From Fulvimonas soli (lineage in GTDB: Bacteria; Pseudomonadota; Gammaproteobacteria; Xanthomonadales; Rhodanobacteraceae), in contig NZ_QGHC01000011.1 in the NCBI RefSeq assembly GCF_003148905.1, forward strand, positions 25,025 through 89,024: 64,000 bases of DNA, written 5' to 3'. A program made the position numbers and the translations under genes. This document shows positions 18,063 through 27,014 of the stretch, one piece after another; the stretch's first letter is position 1; the number at the start of each line of letters is the position of its first letter. The notes under the pieces are model-generated. The model did not search any database, was not told where the DNA came from, and worked only from the letters and a program-made list of their open reading frames with translations.

Positions 18063-19889
18063 ATGCCCATGATGCTCGGGAAAGCGGATGCGCCGGCGCG
18101 GCGCGCTTTCGGCTGGTTCATGCTGCTGGCACTGGTGGTGCTGGCCGCCGGCATCGGCCTGCGCGACCCGTGGCCGCCGGACGAGCCGCGCTTCGCGCTG
18201 ATGGCGCGGCAGATGCTCGAGTCCGGGCAGTGGCTGTTCCCGCACCGCGGGCAGGAGCTGTACTCGGACAAGCCGCCGCTGCTGATGTGGTGCGAGGCGG
18301 CACTGTTCGGCCTGTCCGGCGGCTGGCGCGCGGCCTTCCTGCTGCCCTCGCTGCTGGCCGGGCTGGGCACGCTGGGCGTCACGTACTGGGTCGGCCGGCG
18401 CCTGTGGGACGCGCGCACCGGCCTCGCGGCGGCGGGCCTGCTGCTGGCCTCGTTCCAGTTCGTCGAGGTGGTCAAGCACGCGCAGATCGACCCGCTGCTG
18501 CTGTTCTTCGTCACCCTGGGCAACGCCGGCCTGCTGCTGCACTGCCTGCGTGGCCCCGACTGGCGGGCCTGCTGGCTGGGCTGCTTCGCCGCGGGGCTGG
18601 GCGTGGTCGCCAAGGGCGTGGGCGTGCTGGCGCTGCTGATGCTGCTGCCCTACGCCTGGGCGCGCTGGCGCGGCTGGGCGGTGTCGGGCGTGCGCGATGT
18701 TCCCGCCGCAGGGAGCGGCGGGCAGGAACCGGCCGTCCATGGCGGCGTCGCGTCCGGCATGGACGACGGCGAGCCGGTCGTCCGCGACCGCATGCTGCGG
18801 AGGGGCCAGCCGCCGGCCGGCGGCGACGGCTGGCGCTGGGCGGCGGGCGCGCTGGCCTTCCTGCTGCCGATCCTGGCCTGGCTGCTGCCGATGCTGGCGA
18901 CCGCGCTGGGCAGCGGCTCGCCCGAGCGGCTGGCCTACGTGCAGGACCTGCTGTTCCGGCAGACCGCGCAGCGCTACGCCGACTCCTGGCAGCACGTGGA
19001 GCCGCCCTGGTACTTCCTCGGCGTGATGCTGGCCGACTGGCTGCCGGTGTCGCTGCTGATCCCGCTGCTGCTGCCGCGCTGGCGGCGCGCGCTGCGCGAG
19101 CGCGAGGCGCGCGTGCTGCTGCCGCTGGCGTGGTGGCTGCTGGTGCTGCTGTTCTTCAGCCTGACCCCGGGCAAGCGCGAGATCTACCTGCTGCCCGCGC
19201 TGCCGATGGCGGCGCTGGCGATGGCGCCCTACGCGGAGGAGCTGCTGCGCCGCCGCTGGTTGCAGCGCGCCGCGTTCGGCCTGGCCGTGCTGGCCGGCGC
19301 GCTGGCGCTGGCGGCCGGCGCCTGGGCCCTGCTCGGGCAGCCGCACGCGGCGCGGCGGATCGCCGCCGGCTACGAGCTGGCCGACGGCGGTCGCGCGCTG
19401 TGGTGGTGCGTGATCGCCGCCGGCACGCCGTTCCTGCTCGCGGCCGCGCTGTGCCGGCCGCGCCGCGGCGTGGCGGCGCTGCTGGCGGGCATCGCCGCCG
19501 CGTGGGTGGTCTGGCCGCTGGCGACCTATCCGCTGCTCGACGCCAACCAGTCCGCCCGCGCGCTGATGGCCCGCGCCGACGCGCGCATCGGTCCCGACGG
19601 CCAGCTCGGCCTGGTGCTGTGGCGCGAGGAACTGCTGCTGCAGGCGCGCCGTCCGGTGGCCGAGTTCGGCTTCTCGCGGCCGTGGGAGGACCAGCTGCGC
19701 GACGCGCTGGCCTGGCAGGCGCAGCGGCCGGGGCGCTGGATCCTGCTCGACAGCGACGCCATGGGCGACTGCGTCGACAAGGCGCGCGCCTGGAAGGCGG
19801 GCGTGGCCAACCGCAACGAGTGGTGGATGTTCGACGCGGCGGCGGTGCGCCCGGCCTGCCGGCCGCCGGGCGGCGCGGCCGCACCCTGA
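18063..19889 (+). CDS. ArnT-like membrane glycosyltransferase (GT39/GT83 family)
   Basis: About 608 residues with roughly 10-12 membrane helices. The first periplasmic loop carries the family motif RDPWPPDEPRFALMARQM, followed by YSDKPPLLMW, both typical of ArnT and related polyprenyl-phosphate sugar transferases; FFSLTPGKREIYLLPALP is the later conserved loop. Such enzymes move a sugar (aminoarabinose or galacturonic acid in known cases) from an undecaprenyl carrier to lipid A or another acceptor on the periplasmic side. No aminoarabinose synthesis genes are nearby, so the donor is unknown. Residues 212-256 are an odd Gly/Asp/Arg-rich, non-membrane stretch that may be an in-frame repeat insertion. 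The next gene is an EptA-like transferase. Confidence 0.8.
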   Translation: MPMMLGKADAPARRAFGWFMLLALVVLAAGIGLRDPWPPDEPRFALMARQMLESGQWLFPHRGQELYSDKPPLLMWCEAALFGLSGGWRAAFLLPSLLAGLGTLGVTYWVGRRLWDARTGLAAAGLLLASFQFVEVVKHAQIDPLLLFFVTLGNAGLLLHCLRGPDWRACWLGCFAAGLGVVAKGVGVLALLMLLPYAWARWRGWAVSGVRDVPAAGSGGQEPAVHGGVASGMDDGEPVVRDRMLRRGQPPAGGDGWRWAAGALAFLLPILAWLLPMLATALGSGSPERLAYVQDLLFRQTAQRYADSWQHVEPPWYFLGVMLADWLPVSLLIPLLLPRWRRALREREARVLLPLAWWLLVLLFFSLTPGKREIYLLPALPMAALAMAPYAEELLRRRWLQRAAFGLAVLAGALALAAGAWALLGQPHAARRIAAGYELADGGRALWWCVIAAGTPFLLAAALCRPRRGVAALLAGIAAAWVVWPLATYPLLDANQSARALMARADARIGPDGQLGLVLWREELLLQARRPVAEFGFSRPWEDQLRDALAWQAQRPGRWILLDSDAMGDCVDKARAWKAGVANRNEWWMFDAAAVRPACRPPGGAAAP

Positions 19890-19988
19890 ACGGATGCCGG
19901 CGGCGGCCGGGGCGGGCGTCGCCCCGGCGCCGGCTTGTCACTAAAATGTCACGGTTTCGTGCGGCAGCCCGCGCCGCGGAGAATCGTG

Positions 19989-21635
19989 GTGACGCGCTCT
20001 GTCGACTGGCTCACCGGCGCCTGGCGCCGCGGCATGCCCTCCTGGTGGCTCGGCCTGCTGGTCGCGCTGTATTTCCTCATCTTCCTCAACCACACCATGT
20101 GGCGCGAGCTGGCGGGCGACTTCGCACCCACCGGCGGCATCGGCGCGCAGCCGCTGTTCGCGCTGGCGGTGGCGCTGCGCATCGTCGGCAACGTGCTGCT
20201 GGTCGTGGCGCTGTCGCTGTGGCCGCGGGTGGGCAAGCCGCTGCTGGCGCTGCTGCTGGTGGTGGGCGCGGCCAGCGCCTACCACATGGACGTCTACGGC
20301 GTGCGCTTCAACGAGGACGTGGTGCAGAGCATCTACGAGACGCAGCGCGCCGAGGCGGCCGCCATGCTCACCCGCGACATGCTGCTGTGGGTGGGCCTGT
20401 TCGGCGTGCTGCCCGCGGCGCTCGTGCTGTGCGTGCCGGTGCGCTACGCGCCGTGGCGGCGCGAGCTGTCGCGGCGCATCGCGGTCGTCGCCGGCGTGCT
20501 GCTGCTGATGCACGCGCCGGGCCTGCTGGCCAAGCGCAACTTCACCTACTTCTTCCGCAACCACCGCGTGGTGTACGAGGTGTACAACCCCTACGCGGCG
20601 CTCAGCGGCACCTTCCACTACCTGCAGCGCAACGTGTTCCGCCGCGAGCGGCCGGTGCAGCCGGTGGGGCAGGACGCCGCGCTCGACCCGGCCGCGGCGG
20701 CGGGCCGCAAGCGCGTGCTGGTGCTGGTGGTGGGCGAGACCGCGCGCGCGGAGAACTACGCGCTGCAGGGGTACGCGCGCGACACCAACCCGGAGATGGC
20801 GCGCGCCGGCGCCTGGTACTTCCGCGACGTGTGGTCGTGCGGCACCGCCACCACCGTGTCGGTGCCGTGCATGTTCTCCGGCCTGGGCCGCGAGCACTTC
20901 GACAAGGCCCGGGCGAGGGCGCGCTGGAACCTGCTCGACGTGGTGCAGCACGCTGGCGTGGACGTGTTCTGGCGCGACAACGACGAGGGCTGCAAGGGCG
21001 TCTGCGCGCGCGTGCCCAGCGAGGACCTCACCGACGCCAGGGTCGAGGGCCTGTGCGACGCCAGCGGCTGCCTGGACGACGTGCTGCTGGCCGACCTGCC
21101 GCAGCGGCTGGCGAAGATGCGCTCGCCCGCGCTGCTGGTGCTGCACCTCAAGGGCAGCCACGGCCCGGCCTACTACCAGCGCTACCCGGCCGCGTTCGCC
21201 CGCTTCAGGCCGACCTGCGACACCGCCGAGGTGCAGACCTGCGGCTACGCGCAGGTGGTCAACACCTACGACAACACCATCCTCTACACCGACCACATCC
21301 TCGGCCGCATCGTGGACATGCTGAAGGCGGACGGGGAGCGCTACGACGGCGCGATGCTGTACCTGTCCGACCACGGCGAGTCGCTGGGCGAGCACGACGT
21401 CTACCTGCACGGCGCCTCGTGGGACAGCGCGCCCACGCAGCAGAAGCACATCCCGCTGCTGCTGTGGCTGTCGCCCGCGTGGCAGCGCGACGCGGGGCTG
21501 GCGGCCTCGTGCATCGAGGCGCAGCGCGGCCGCCGGCTGAGCCAGGACAACCTCTACCACACGGTGCTGGGGCTGCTCGGCGTGCGCACGGCGCTTTATC
21601 AGAAGGAACTGGATTTCCTTGCACCCTGCCGTTGA
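19989..21635 (+). CDS. eptA: Phosphoethanolamine--lipid A transferase, EptA-like
   Basis: About 548 residues: five N-terminal membrane helices and a periplasmic alkaline-phosphatase-fold domain. The metal and nucleophile region reads VLVVGETARAENY and CGTATTVSVPCMFS, where the conserved Thr would carry the phosphoethanolamine intermediate. Zinc ligands appear in LYLSDHGESLGE and WDSAPTQQKHIPLL, and cysteines for the conserved disulfides are present (CKGVC, CDASGC, CDTAEVQTC). It would add phosphoethanolamine to lipid A and so affect polymyxin susceptibility. The GTG codons at 19986/19989 follow GCGGAGA and are preferred over a TTG at 19935. Its 99-base gap from the ArnT-like gene suggests its own promoter or a shared transcript. 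Confidence 0.9.
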   Translation: MTRSVDWLTGAWRRGMPSWWLGLLVALYFLIFLNHTMWRELAGDFAPTGGIGAQPLFALAVALRIVGNVLLVVALSLWPRVGKPLLALLLVVGAASAYHMDVYGVRFNEDVVQSIYETQRAEAAAMLTRDMLLWVGLFGVLPAALVLCVPVRYAPWRRELSRRIAVVAGVLLLMHAPGLLAKRNFTYFFRNHRVVYEVYNPYAALSGTFHYLQRNVFRRERPVQPVGQDAALDPAAAAGRKRVLVLVVGETARAENYALQGYARDTNPEMARAGAWYFRDVWSCGTATTVSVPCMFSGLGREHFDKARARARWNLLDVVQHAGVDVFWRDNDEGCKGVCARVPSEDLTDARVEGLCDASGCLDDVLLADLPQRLAKMRSPALLVLHLKGSHGPAYYQRYPAAFARFRPTCDTAEVQTCGYAQVVNTYDNTILYTDHILGRIVDMLKADGERYDGAMLYLSDHGESLGEHDVYLHGASWDSAPTQQKHIPLLLWLSPAWQRDAGLAASCIEAQRGRRLSQDNLYHTVLGLLGVRTALYQKELDFLAPCR

Positions 21636-21689
21636 ACGGTGGTTCGCTACGGCGGGTCGAGCCGCACCAGGTCCGTTCGAGACACGATC

Positions 21690-22375
21690 GTGGCGCATCC
21701 TCTCCCCTGCGGGGAGAGGAATGAGGTGAGGGGGCGGGGTTCGCGGCGGCGCTTCGTCCGTGCGCGCTTCAAAGCCCGGGCTGGCCAGGACTGGCGCCAG
21801 TGCGGCCCCTCACCCCGGCCCTCTCCCCGGAGGGGAGAGGGAGCGCGGCTTGCGGCAGCGGCGGGCCATCGCGCCTCCTCTCCCCTTCGGGGAGAGGAAT
21901 GAGGCGAGGGGCGGGGCTTGCGGCGACGCTTCGTCTGGGCGCGCTTCAAAGCCCGGGCTGGCCAGGATTGGCGCCAGTGCGGCCCCTCACCCCGGCCCTC
22001 TCCCCGGAGGGGAGAGGGAGCGCGGCTTGCGGCAGCGGCGGGCCATCGCGCCTCCTCTCCCCTTCGGGGAGAGGAATGAGGCGAGGGGCGGGGCTTGCGG
22101 CGACGCTTCGTCCGTGCGCGCTTCAAAGCCCGGGCTGGCCAGGACTGGCGCCAGCGCGGCCCCTCACCCCGGCCCTCCCCGAAGGGGAGAGGGAGCAGAG
22201 CTTGCCGCAGCGGCTGGTGATTGCGCTTCCTCTCCCCTTCGAGGAGAGGAAGAGGCGAGGGGACGGGGCTCGCGGTGACGTCTCGTCTGTGCGTGCTTCA
22301 ATGCCTGGACCGATGAAGACTGGCGCCAGTGCGACCCCTCGCTCCAACTCTCTCCCCCGGAGGGGAGGGGAGGAA
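21690..22375. repeat. Tandem array of a 177-bp unit built from palindromic repeats
   Basis: About 3.7 direct copies. The landmark CTTCAAAGCCCGGG starts at 21767, 21944 and 22121 (177-base steps), and a diverged fourth begins at 22296. Each unit holds two inverted copies of the main palindrome family: a long arm pair (CCCTCTCCCCGGAGGGGAGA) and a shorter one (CTCTCCCCTTCGGGGAGAG). No coding potential is seen in the 748 bases from eptA to the YrbL-like gene. Confidence 0.92.
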
Positions 22376-22383
22376 GTGCGGCT

Positions 22384-23001
22384 TCACCCGCGCGGCGTCG
22401 CCTTCGTCCGCTCCAGCATCTTGCCGAACTTGTAGCGGGTGCGATGGGCGTTGTGGCGGCGGCTCATCGAGCAATGCGGGATGAAGTTCTTCTCGCCGAA
22501 GCCGTCGATCATCACCAGCCGCGGGCCGCCGCGGGAATCGCTGCCGTAGACCACGTTCCAGGCATGCAGGTCGCCGGCGATCACGTTGTGCTCCAGCATG
22601 CTGGCGAGGAAGGCGTCCATCGCCGCCTGCACCTGCGGGGTGAAGCCGTCGCGGCGCACCCAGGCGTCCAGCGTGGGGGCGAGACCGCCGTCGGCGCCGC
22701 GCACCTTCTCCACCACCAGGCCCAGGCCCAGGTCGGTGTCCTCCAGCCCCGCCACGCGCGCCAGCGGCGACGGGCTGTGCATGGCGTAGCGGCGCGAGGC
22801 CACGTACTCCTTGAACTCGCGCACGAAGCCGGCGTAGGGACCGGTGCGCGCCAGCCGGCGGTACCACGGCGCGGCGCGCCAGCGCTGCTCGATGGCGTCC
22901 TCGCGCAGCACCTTCACCAGCAGGTCGGGCGCGTCGGGGTGCCGGTAGATCCGGCGGATGTGCCCGCTGGCAACGGGCTGGAGGTGGCGGAGGGCGAGCA
23001 T
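22384..23001 (-). CDS. YrbL-like kinase-fold protein
   Basis: 205 residues of the PhoP-regulatory-network YrbL family, which has a protein-kinase-like fold. Visible are the opening strand pattern GHIRRIYRHPDAPDLLVKV (lysine in the position of the nucleotide-binding Lys), FVREFKEYVASRR and the catalytic-loop-like HNVIAGDLHAWNVVY, with IDGFGEKNFIP at the metal-binding position (D-G-F rather than D-F-G). In enteric bacteria yrbL is controlled by PhoP and basS/basR-type systems that also control lipid A modification, which fits its place beside eptA. Substrate unknown. Its start at 23001 faces the LtaS-type gene across a 315-base divergent region. Confidence 0.78.
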   Translation of the reverse strand: MLALRHLQPVASGHIRRIYRHPDAPDLLVKVLREDAIEQRWRAAPWYRRLARTGPYAGFVREFKEYVASRRYAMHSPSPLARVAGLEDTDLGLGLVVEKVRGADGGLAPTLDAWVRRDGFTPQVQAAMDAFLASMLEHNVIAGDLHAWNVVYGSDSRGGPRLVMIDGFGEKNFIPHCSMSRRHNAHRTRYKFGKMLERTKATPRG

Positions 23002-23316
23002 GCGGCCTCGAAGGCTTGGCGAGGGACGTATTGTGGGGCATCGGGCGCCGCCTTGTGGGCATCGGGTATCGCCGCATCGGCGTGGTTCCGTCCCGTCATT
23101 CCGGCCTGCGCCGGAATGACGGCTGGGAGGTGGTCGCACCAGGCGTGACGGGAGGCGAAGTGGGAGTCGCGGCATGCCCCCGTGGCGCAGGCGCGCCGCC
23201 GCTTAAGCGTATGCTAGGCGGCTTGCGCTACCTTGCGGGCAGCGCCCTCGCGCGCCGTTCGCACCCGTTCCACCGCCGCCGGCCCGCCGGCGGTTCCTTT
23301 CCCGGAGATCCTAAGC
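23002..23316. other. Divergent promoter region with a small palindrome
   Basis: No gene seen. It separates the YrbL-like gene (minus) from the phosphoglycerol transferase gene (plus) and should hold both promoters. A perfect 13-base inverted repeat, CCGTCATTCCGGC/GCCGGAATGACGG with a 4-base loop (23093-23122), belongs to a dispersed palindrome type common in proteobacteria. Confidence 0.6.
23093..23122. repeat. Perfect 13-bp inverted repeat
   Basis: Arms 23093-23105 and 23110-23122, loop CTGC; same GTCATTCC/GGAATGAC type as many dispersed proteobacterial palindromes. Confidence 0.75.
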
Positions 23317-25224
23317 ATGCGTCGATTGAGCTGGCGCTTCCTCGTGGCCTCGCTGGTGCTGCTCACGCTGAGCCGCCTGGGCCTTTCGTTCTGGCAATGG
23401 CAGCGCGTGCACGACGCGGGCGGGCTGTGGCCGGTCGTGCTCGGCGGCTGGCGCATCGACCTCAGCCTGCTGGCGATGATCGTCGCGCTGCCGCTGGTGC
23501 TCTCGCCCTGGCTGGGCCACAGGCCGCTGGCGGTGAAGATCACCGCGTGGTGGTACCGCGTGTGGTGGCTGCTGATCGTGCTGCTGGAAGTGTCCACGCC
23601 GCAGTTCATCACCGAGTACGACACCCGCCCGAACCGGCTGTACTTCGAGTACCTCAGCCATCCGCGCGAGGTCTCGGCGATGCTCTGGCACGGCTACAAG
23701 GGCGTGCTGTTCGCCGGCCTGCTGGTGCTGGTCGCGCTGGGCTGGCTGGGCTTCCGGCTGTTCGGCTGGGCGAGGACGGATGCGCGCATGCGCGGCTGGC
23801 TGCGCGTGCCCGCCACGCTGGTGCTGTTCGCCGCGGCCTTCCTGGCCGCGCGCGGCACGCTGCAGCACCGCCCGCTCAACGCCGCGCAGGTGGCCTTCAG
23901 CAGCGACAGCATGGTCAACACGCTGCCGCTCGATTCGCTCTACAGCGTGGCCAACGCGGCATGGGAGCTGGGCAGCGAGCGCTCCGCCTCGGCGGTGTAC
24001 GGCAGGCTGCCGGAGCCCGAGATGCAGGCCATCGTGCGCCGCGCCGCGCTGCTGGAAGACCCGCCGATGGACCCGCAGTACCCGAGCCTGCACCGCCAGG
24101 AGGCCAGCGCGAAGCCGCCCCGGCCCTACAACCTGGTGATCATCGTGGAGGAAAGCCTGGGCGCGCAGTTCGTCGGCAGCCTGGGCGGGCGCGACCTCAC
24201 CCCCAACCTCGACGCGCTGGGCAGGCAGGGCTGGCTGCTGGCGCGCACCTACGCCACCGGCACGCGCTCGGTGCGCGGGCTGGAGGCGATCACCACCGGC
24301 TTTCTGCCCACCCCGGCCGAGGCGGTGCTGAAGCTGCCGCGCAGCCAGCGCGACTTCTTCACCATCGCCGGTCTGCTCGGCCGGTTCGGCTACCACTCGC
24401 GCTTCATCTACGGCGGCGAGGCGCACTTCGACAACATGAAGGGCTTCTTCCTCGGCAACGGCTTCGACGAGGTCATCGACCAGCCGAAGTTCGACCTCAA
24501 GCCGGCCTTCGTCGGCTCCTGGGGCGCCAGCGACGAGGACATGTTCAACGAGCTGCACCACCGCCTGCTGCAGGACGAGCGGGGCGGCAAGCCGGCCTTC
24601 ACGCTGGCCTTCAGCGTGTCCAACCACACGCCGTGGGAGTATCCCAGGGGGCGCATCCAGCCGCAGGGCGAACCGGCCAGCGTGGACAACACCGTGCGCT
24701 ATGCGGATTGGTCGATCGGGCAGTTCTTCGCCCGGGCCCGGCAGGCGCCGTACTGGGACCACACCGTGTTCCTGATCGTGGCCGACCACGATGCGCGCGT
24801 GTTCGGCGCCAGTCTGGTGCCGGTGCGGCACTTCCACATCCCGGCGCTGATCCTCGGCGCCGGCGTGCCGGTGCAGCGCGACGAGCACGTGGTCAGCCAG
24901 GTCGACCTGGCGCCGACGCTGCTCTCGCTGATCGGCGTCGGCAGCGTGCACCCGATGCTGGGCGCCGACCTCACGCGGCACTATCCGGACCGCGCGATCA
25001 TGCAGTACGGCGACAACTACGGCTACCTCAAGGGCGACGAGCTGCTGGTGCTGGAGCCGCACAAGCCGCCCACGCAGTACCGCTACGGCGTGGCCGGCGA
25101 GACATTGGCACCGGAGGCGGTCGATCCCGCGCTGGCGAAGGAGGCGCTGGCGCACGCGCTGTGGCCGAGCTGGGCCTACCTCAACCAGCGCTACCGGCTG
25201 CCGCCGGCGAGCATGCAGCGCTGA
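23317..25224 (+). CDS. LtaS-type sulfatase-fold phosphoglycerol transferase
   Basis: 635 residues: about five membrane helices, then a periplasmic sulfatase/alkaline-phosphatase-like domain. The metal-binding glutamate is in LVIIVEESLGAQFVGSLGG, the nucleophilic threonine in TYATGTRSVRGLEAITTGF, and the late metal ligands in VADHDARVFG and VRHFHIPALIL. In Gram-positive bacteria LtaS builds lipoteichoic acid; Gram-negative relatives (OpgB-like) add phosphoglycerol to periplasmic glucans. With an NdvB-like glucan synthase 5 kb away, periplasmic glucan decoration is a reasonable inference but not shown. The ATG at 23317 follows CGGAGA by 8 bases and is preferred over upstream in-frame codons. 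Confidence 0.85.
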   Translation: MRRLSWRFLVASLVLLTLSRLGLSFWQWQRVHDAGGLWPVVLGGWRIDLSLLAMIVALPLVLSPWLGHRPLAVKITAWWYRVWWLLIVLLEVSTPQFITEYDTRPNRLYFEYLSHPREVSAMLWHGYKGVLFAGLLVLVALGWLGFRLFGWARTDARMRGWLRVPATLVLFAAAFLAARGTLQHRPLNAAQVAFSSDSMVNTLPLDSLYSVANAAWELGSERSASAVYGRLPEPEMQAIVRRAALLEDPPMDPQYPSLHRQEASAKPPRPYNLVIIVEESLGAQFVGSLGGRDLTPNLDALGRQGWLLARTYATGTRSVRGLEAITTGFLPTPAEAVLKLPRSQRDFFTIAGLLGRFGYHSRFIYGGEAHFDNMKGFFLGNGFDEVIDQPKFDLKPAFVGSWGASDEDMFNELHHRLLQDERGGKPAFTLAFSVSNHTPWEYPRGRIQPQGEPASVDNTVRYADWSIGQFFARARQAPYWDHTVFLIVADHDARVFGASLVPVRHFHIPALILGAGVPVQRDEHVVSQVDLAPTLLSLIGVGSVHPMLGADLTRHYPDRAIMQYGDNYGYLKGDELLVLEPHKPPTQYRYGVAGETLAPEAVDPALAKEALAHALWPSWAYLNQRYRLPPASMQR

Positions 25225-25645
25225 CGGCCGGGCTGGGGAGGGTGTCCGGTCGCCGGCGGGCCTGATCCGAGCCAGACAGTTGCCGCGATGCGTCTCGGCA
25301 GCTTGCGGCCGCGATCCGCGCAATGTCGCCGGCCGCAACGTGGCGGGCGAGGTGTTCCTCGTCCGTCATGCCCTGCCAGGCATCTGCGTTCAGACGGTGC
25401 GGATCGGTTGCCGGCCAGCGGATGGTCGGCTGCACGACATCGGCCAAGCTGTGGCCATGAGGAACGAAAGCGCGGTGCCGGCGGCGCTGCCGGAAAAAAG
25501 CGAAGGCCGGTACAGGGCCGGCTTTCTTGGCGCTTGCGGCCGCGTGTTGGCAATGCCCCCAATCATCCGGTGACCGGAAAGAGGTAGGGGGGGAAGGGGG
25601 GCTCTGCGTTTATATGTTGGAGGGAACAGGGGGAAGGCGGCCGTA
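25225..25645. other. Intergenic region before the peptide island
   Basis: No gene seen. It contains the terminator-like hairpin at 25503-25525 and, just before hlyD, G-rich runs (GTAGGGGGGGAAGGGGGG) and an AT-rich patch (GTTTATATG at about 25609) that may be the island promoter. Confidence 0.5.
25503..25525. terminator. Terminator-like hairpin, possibly bidirectional
   Basis: Stem AAGGCCGG/CCGGCTTT with a 7-base loop. On the plus strand it is followed by CTTGG; on the minus strand it is followed by CGCTTTTTT (complement of 25494-25502), a good U-run. It could end transcription from the phosphoglycerol transferase side, or an unknown minus-strand transcript. Confidence 0.55.
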
Positions 25646-26920
25646 ATGACACGAACAGGATTGTTCCGACAGGAAGTCGTGGAGGCCCGGCGCGGGGAAT
25701 GGCTGGGTTCCATCGTGGTGGCGGCGCCGTTGTCGCGCTGGTGGCTCACGATGCTGGCCGCAGCTGCGGCCGCGGCGCTACTGCTTTTGCTATGCCTGGG
25801 TTCCTATACCCGCCGCGAGACGGTGAGCGGTCAACTGGTGCCCAGCGCCGGCCTGCTCAATATCGCGGCGCCCAGCGCGGGAACCGTGCAGCGGTTGCGC
25901 GTGCACGATGGCCAGGCCGTCAAGGCCGGCGAGATCCTGCTCGAACTGGTCGGTGACCAGGACAGCGCGGCGCTGGGCGGCACCCACGCCCTGGTGGGGC
26001 AACAGCTCGAGACGCAGCGGGCGCGCCTGGAGGCGGATCTGGCCGACCAGCAGGCGCTGGCCAAACAGCAGGCGGCGGCGCTCCAGGCCAAGATCGCCTT
26101 GCTGGGAGCCCAATTCGACCAGATCGCCGGGCAGCTGGATTTCCAGCAGCAGCAGGTGACCAGTAACCGACAGCTGCTTGAGCGCATACAGCCCTTGGCC
26201 AGCAAGGGCTACGTATCGATCTTGCAGGTCCAGCAACAGCGCACCGCGCTGCTCGATGCGCAGACGCAGTACAAGGCTCTCGTCCGCCAGCAGTTGGACA
26301 CGCGGCAGCAACTGGACGCCGCCCAGCAGGCGCTGTCGCAATTGCCGCTGGAAACGGCGGCCAAGCGCAACGAGACCGAGCGGCAACTGGCCTCGGTCCG
26401 CCAGTCCATGGCGCAGAACGAAATGGCCCGTGCGGTGGTGTTGCGCGCGCCGCGCGACGGGGTGGTGTCGGCCGTGCTGTTCAAAGAAGGGCAGATGGTG
26501 AGCGCCGGGCAGCCGCTGCTCTCCCTGCTGCCCAACGGTGCCACCTTGCAGGCGCAGTTGCTGGTGCCCAGCCGCGCGATCGGTTTCATTGCGCCGGGCA
26601 ATCAGGTGGTGCTGCGCTACCAGGCCTTCCCTTATCAGAAGTTCGGCCAGCAGTACGGTCGCGTGGACGACGTCTCGCGCAGTGCCTTGGCACCCTCGGA
26701 AGTGGCGGCCCTGGTCGGCGAGCAGGCGAAGGAGCCGCTGTACCGGGTCCAGGTGGCGTTGGACAGCCAGCACGTCATGGCCTATGGCAAGGCCGAGCCG
26801 GTCAAGCCGGGCATGGCGGTGGAGGCGGACATCCTGATGGAGCGGCGGCGCCTGATCGAATGGGTTTTCGAGCCACTATACGGCATCGGTAGCCGGTTAT
26901 TTAGCAGTAGCTCTCGGTAG
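25646..26920 (+). CDS. HlyD-family membrane fusion protein of the peptide exporter
   Basis: 424 residues. One N-terminal membrane segment (LTMLAAAAAAALLLLLCLG, about 34-53), then the lipoyl-like half (APSAGTVQRLRVHDGQAVKA), a long Gln/Ala-rich coiled coil (about 110-265), the second lipoyl half (APRDGVVSAVLFKEGQMVSA) and a beta-barrel region. This is the CvaA/HlyD arrangement that links an inner-membrane ABC exporter to TolC. It is the first gene of the island and is the natural partner of the C39 ABC exporter at 28081. GC is lower than in the flanking host genes but higher than in the genes that follow. Confidence 0.9.
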   Translation: MTRTGLFRQEVVEARRGEWLGSIVVAAPLSRWWLTMLAAAAAAALLLLLCLGSYTRRETVSGQLVPSAGLLNIAAPSAGTVQRLRVHDGQAVKAGEILLELVGDQDSAALGGTHALVGQQLETQRARLEADLADQQALAKQQAAALQAKIALLGAQFDQIAGQLDFQQQQVTSNRQLLERIQPLASKGYVSILQVQQQRTALLDAQTQYKALVRQQLDTRQQLDAAQQALSQLPLETAAKRNETERQLASVRQSMAQNEMARAVVLRAPRDGVVSAVLFKEGQMVSAGQPLLSLLPNGATLQAQLLVPSRAIGFIAPGNQVVLRYQAFPYQKFGQQYGRVDDVSRSALAPSEVAALVGEQAKEPLYRVQVALDSQHVMAYGKAEPVKPGMAVEADILMERRRLIEWVFEPLYGIGSRLFSSSSR

Positions 26921-27014
26921 CGACCTCCGCTCTCCAGCTTGATTATTTGTGGTTGTTAGCATGCCGACCGCCAGAACGGCATTATTTCTGGCATCACTTC
27001 AAGGAGATGAAGCC

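Noticed and set aside
21690..22375. CRISPR array
   Set aside because: Although tandemly repeated, the unit is 177 bases with no unique spacers and no cas genes nearby; it is an amplified palindrome doublet.
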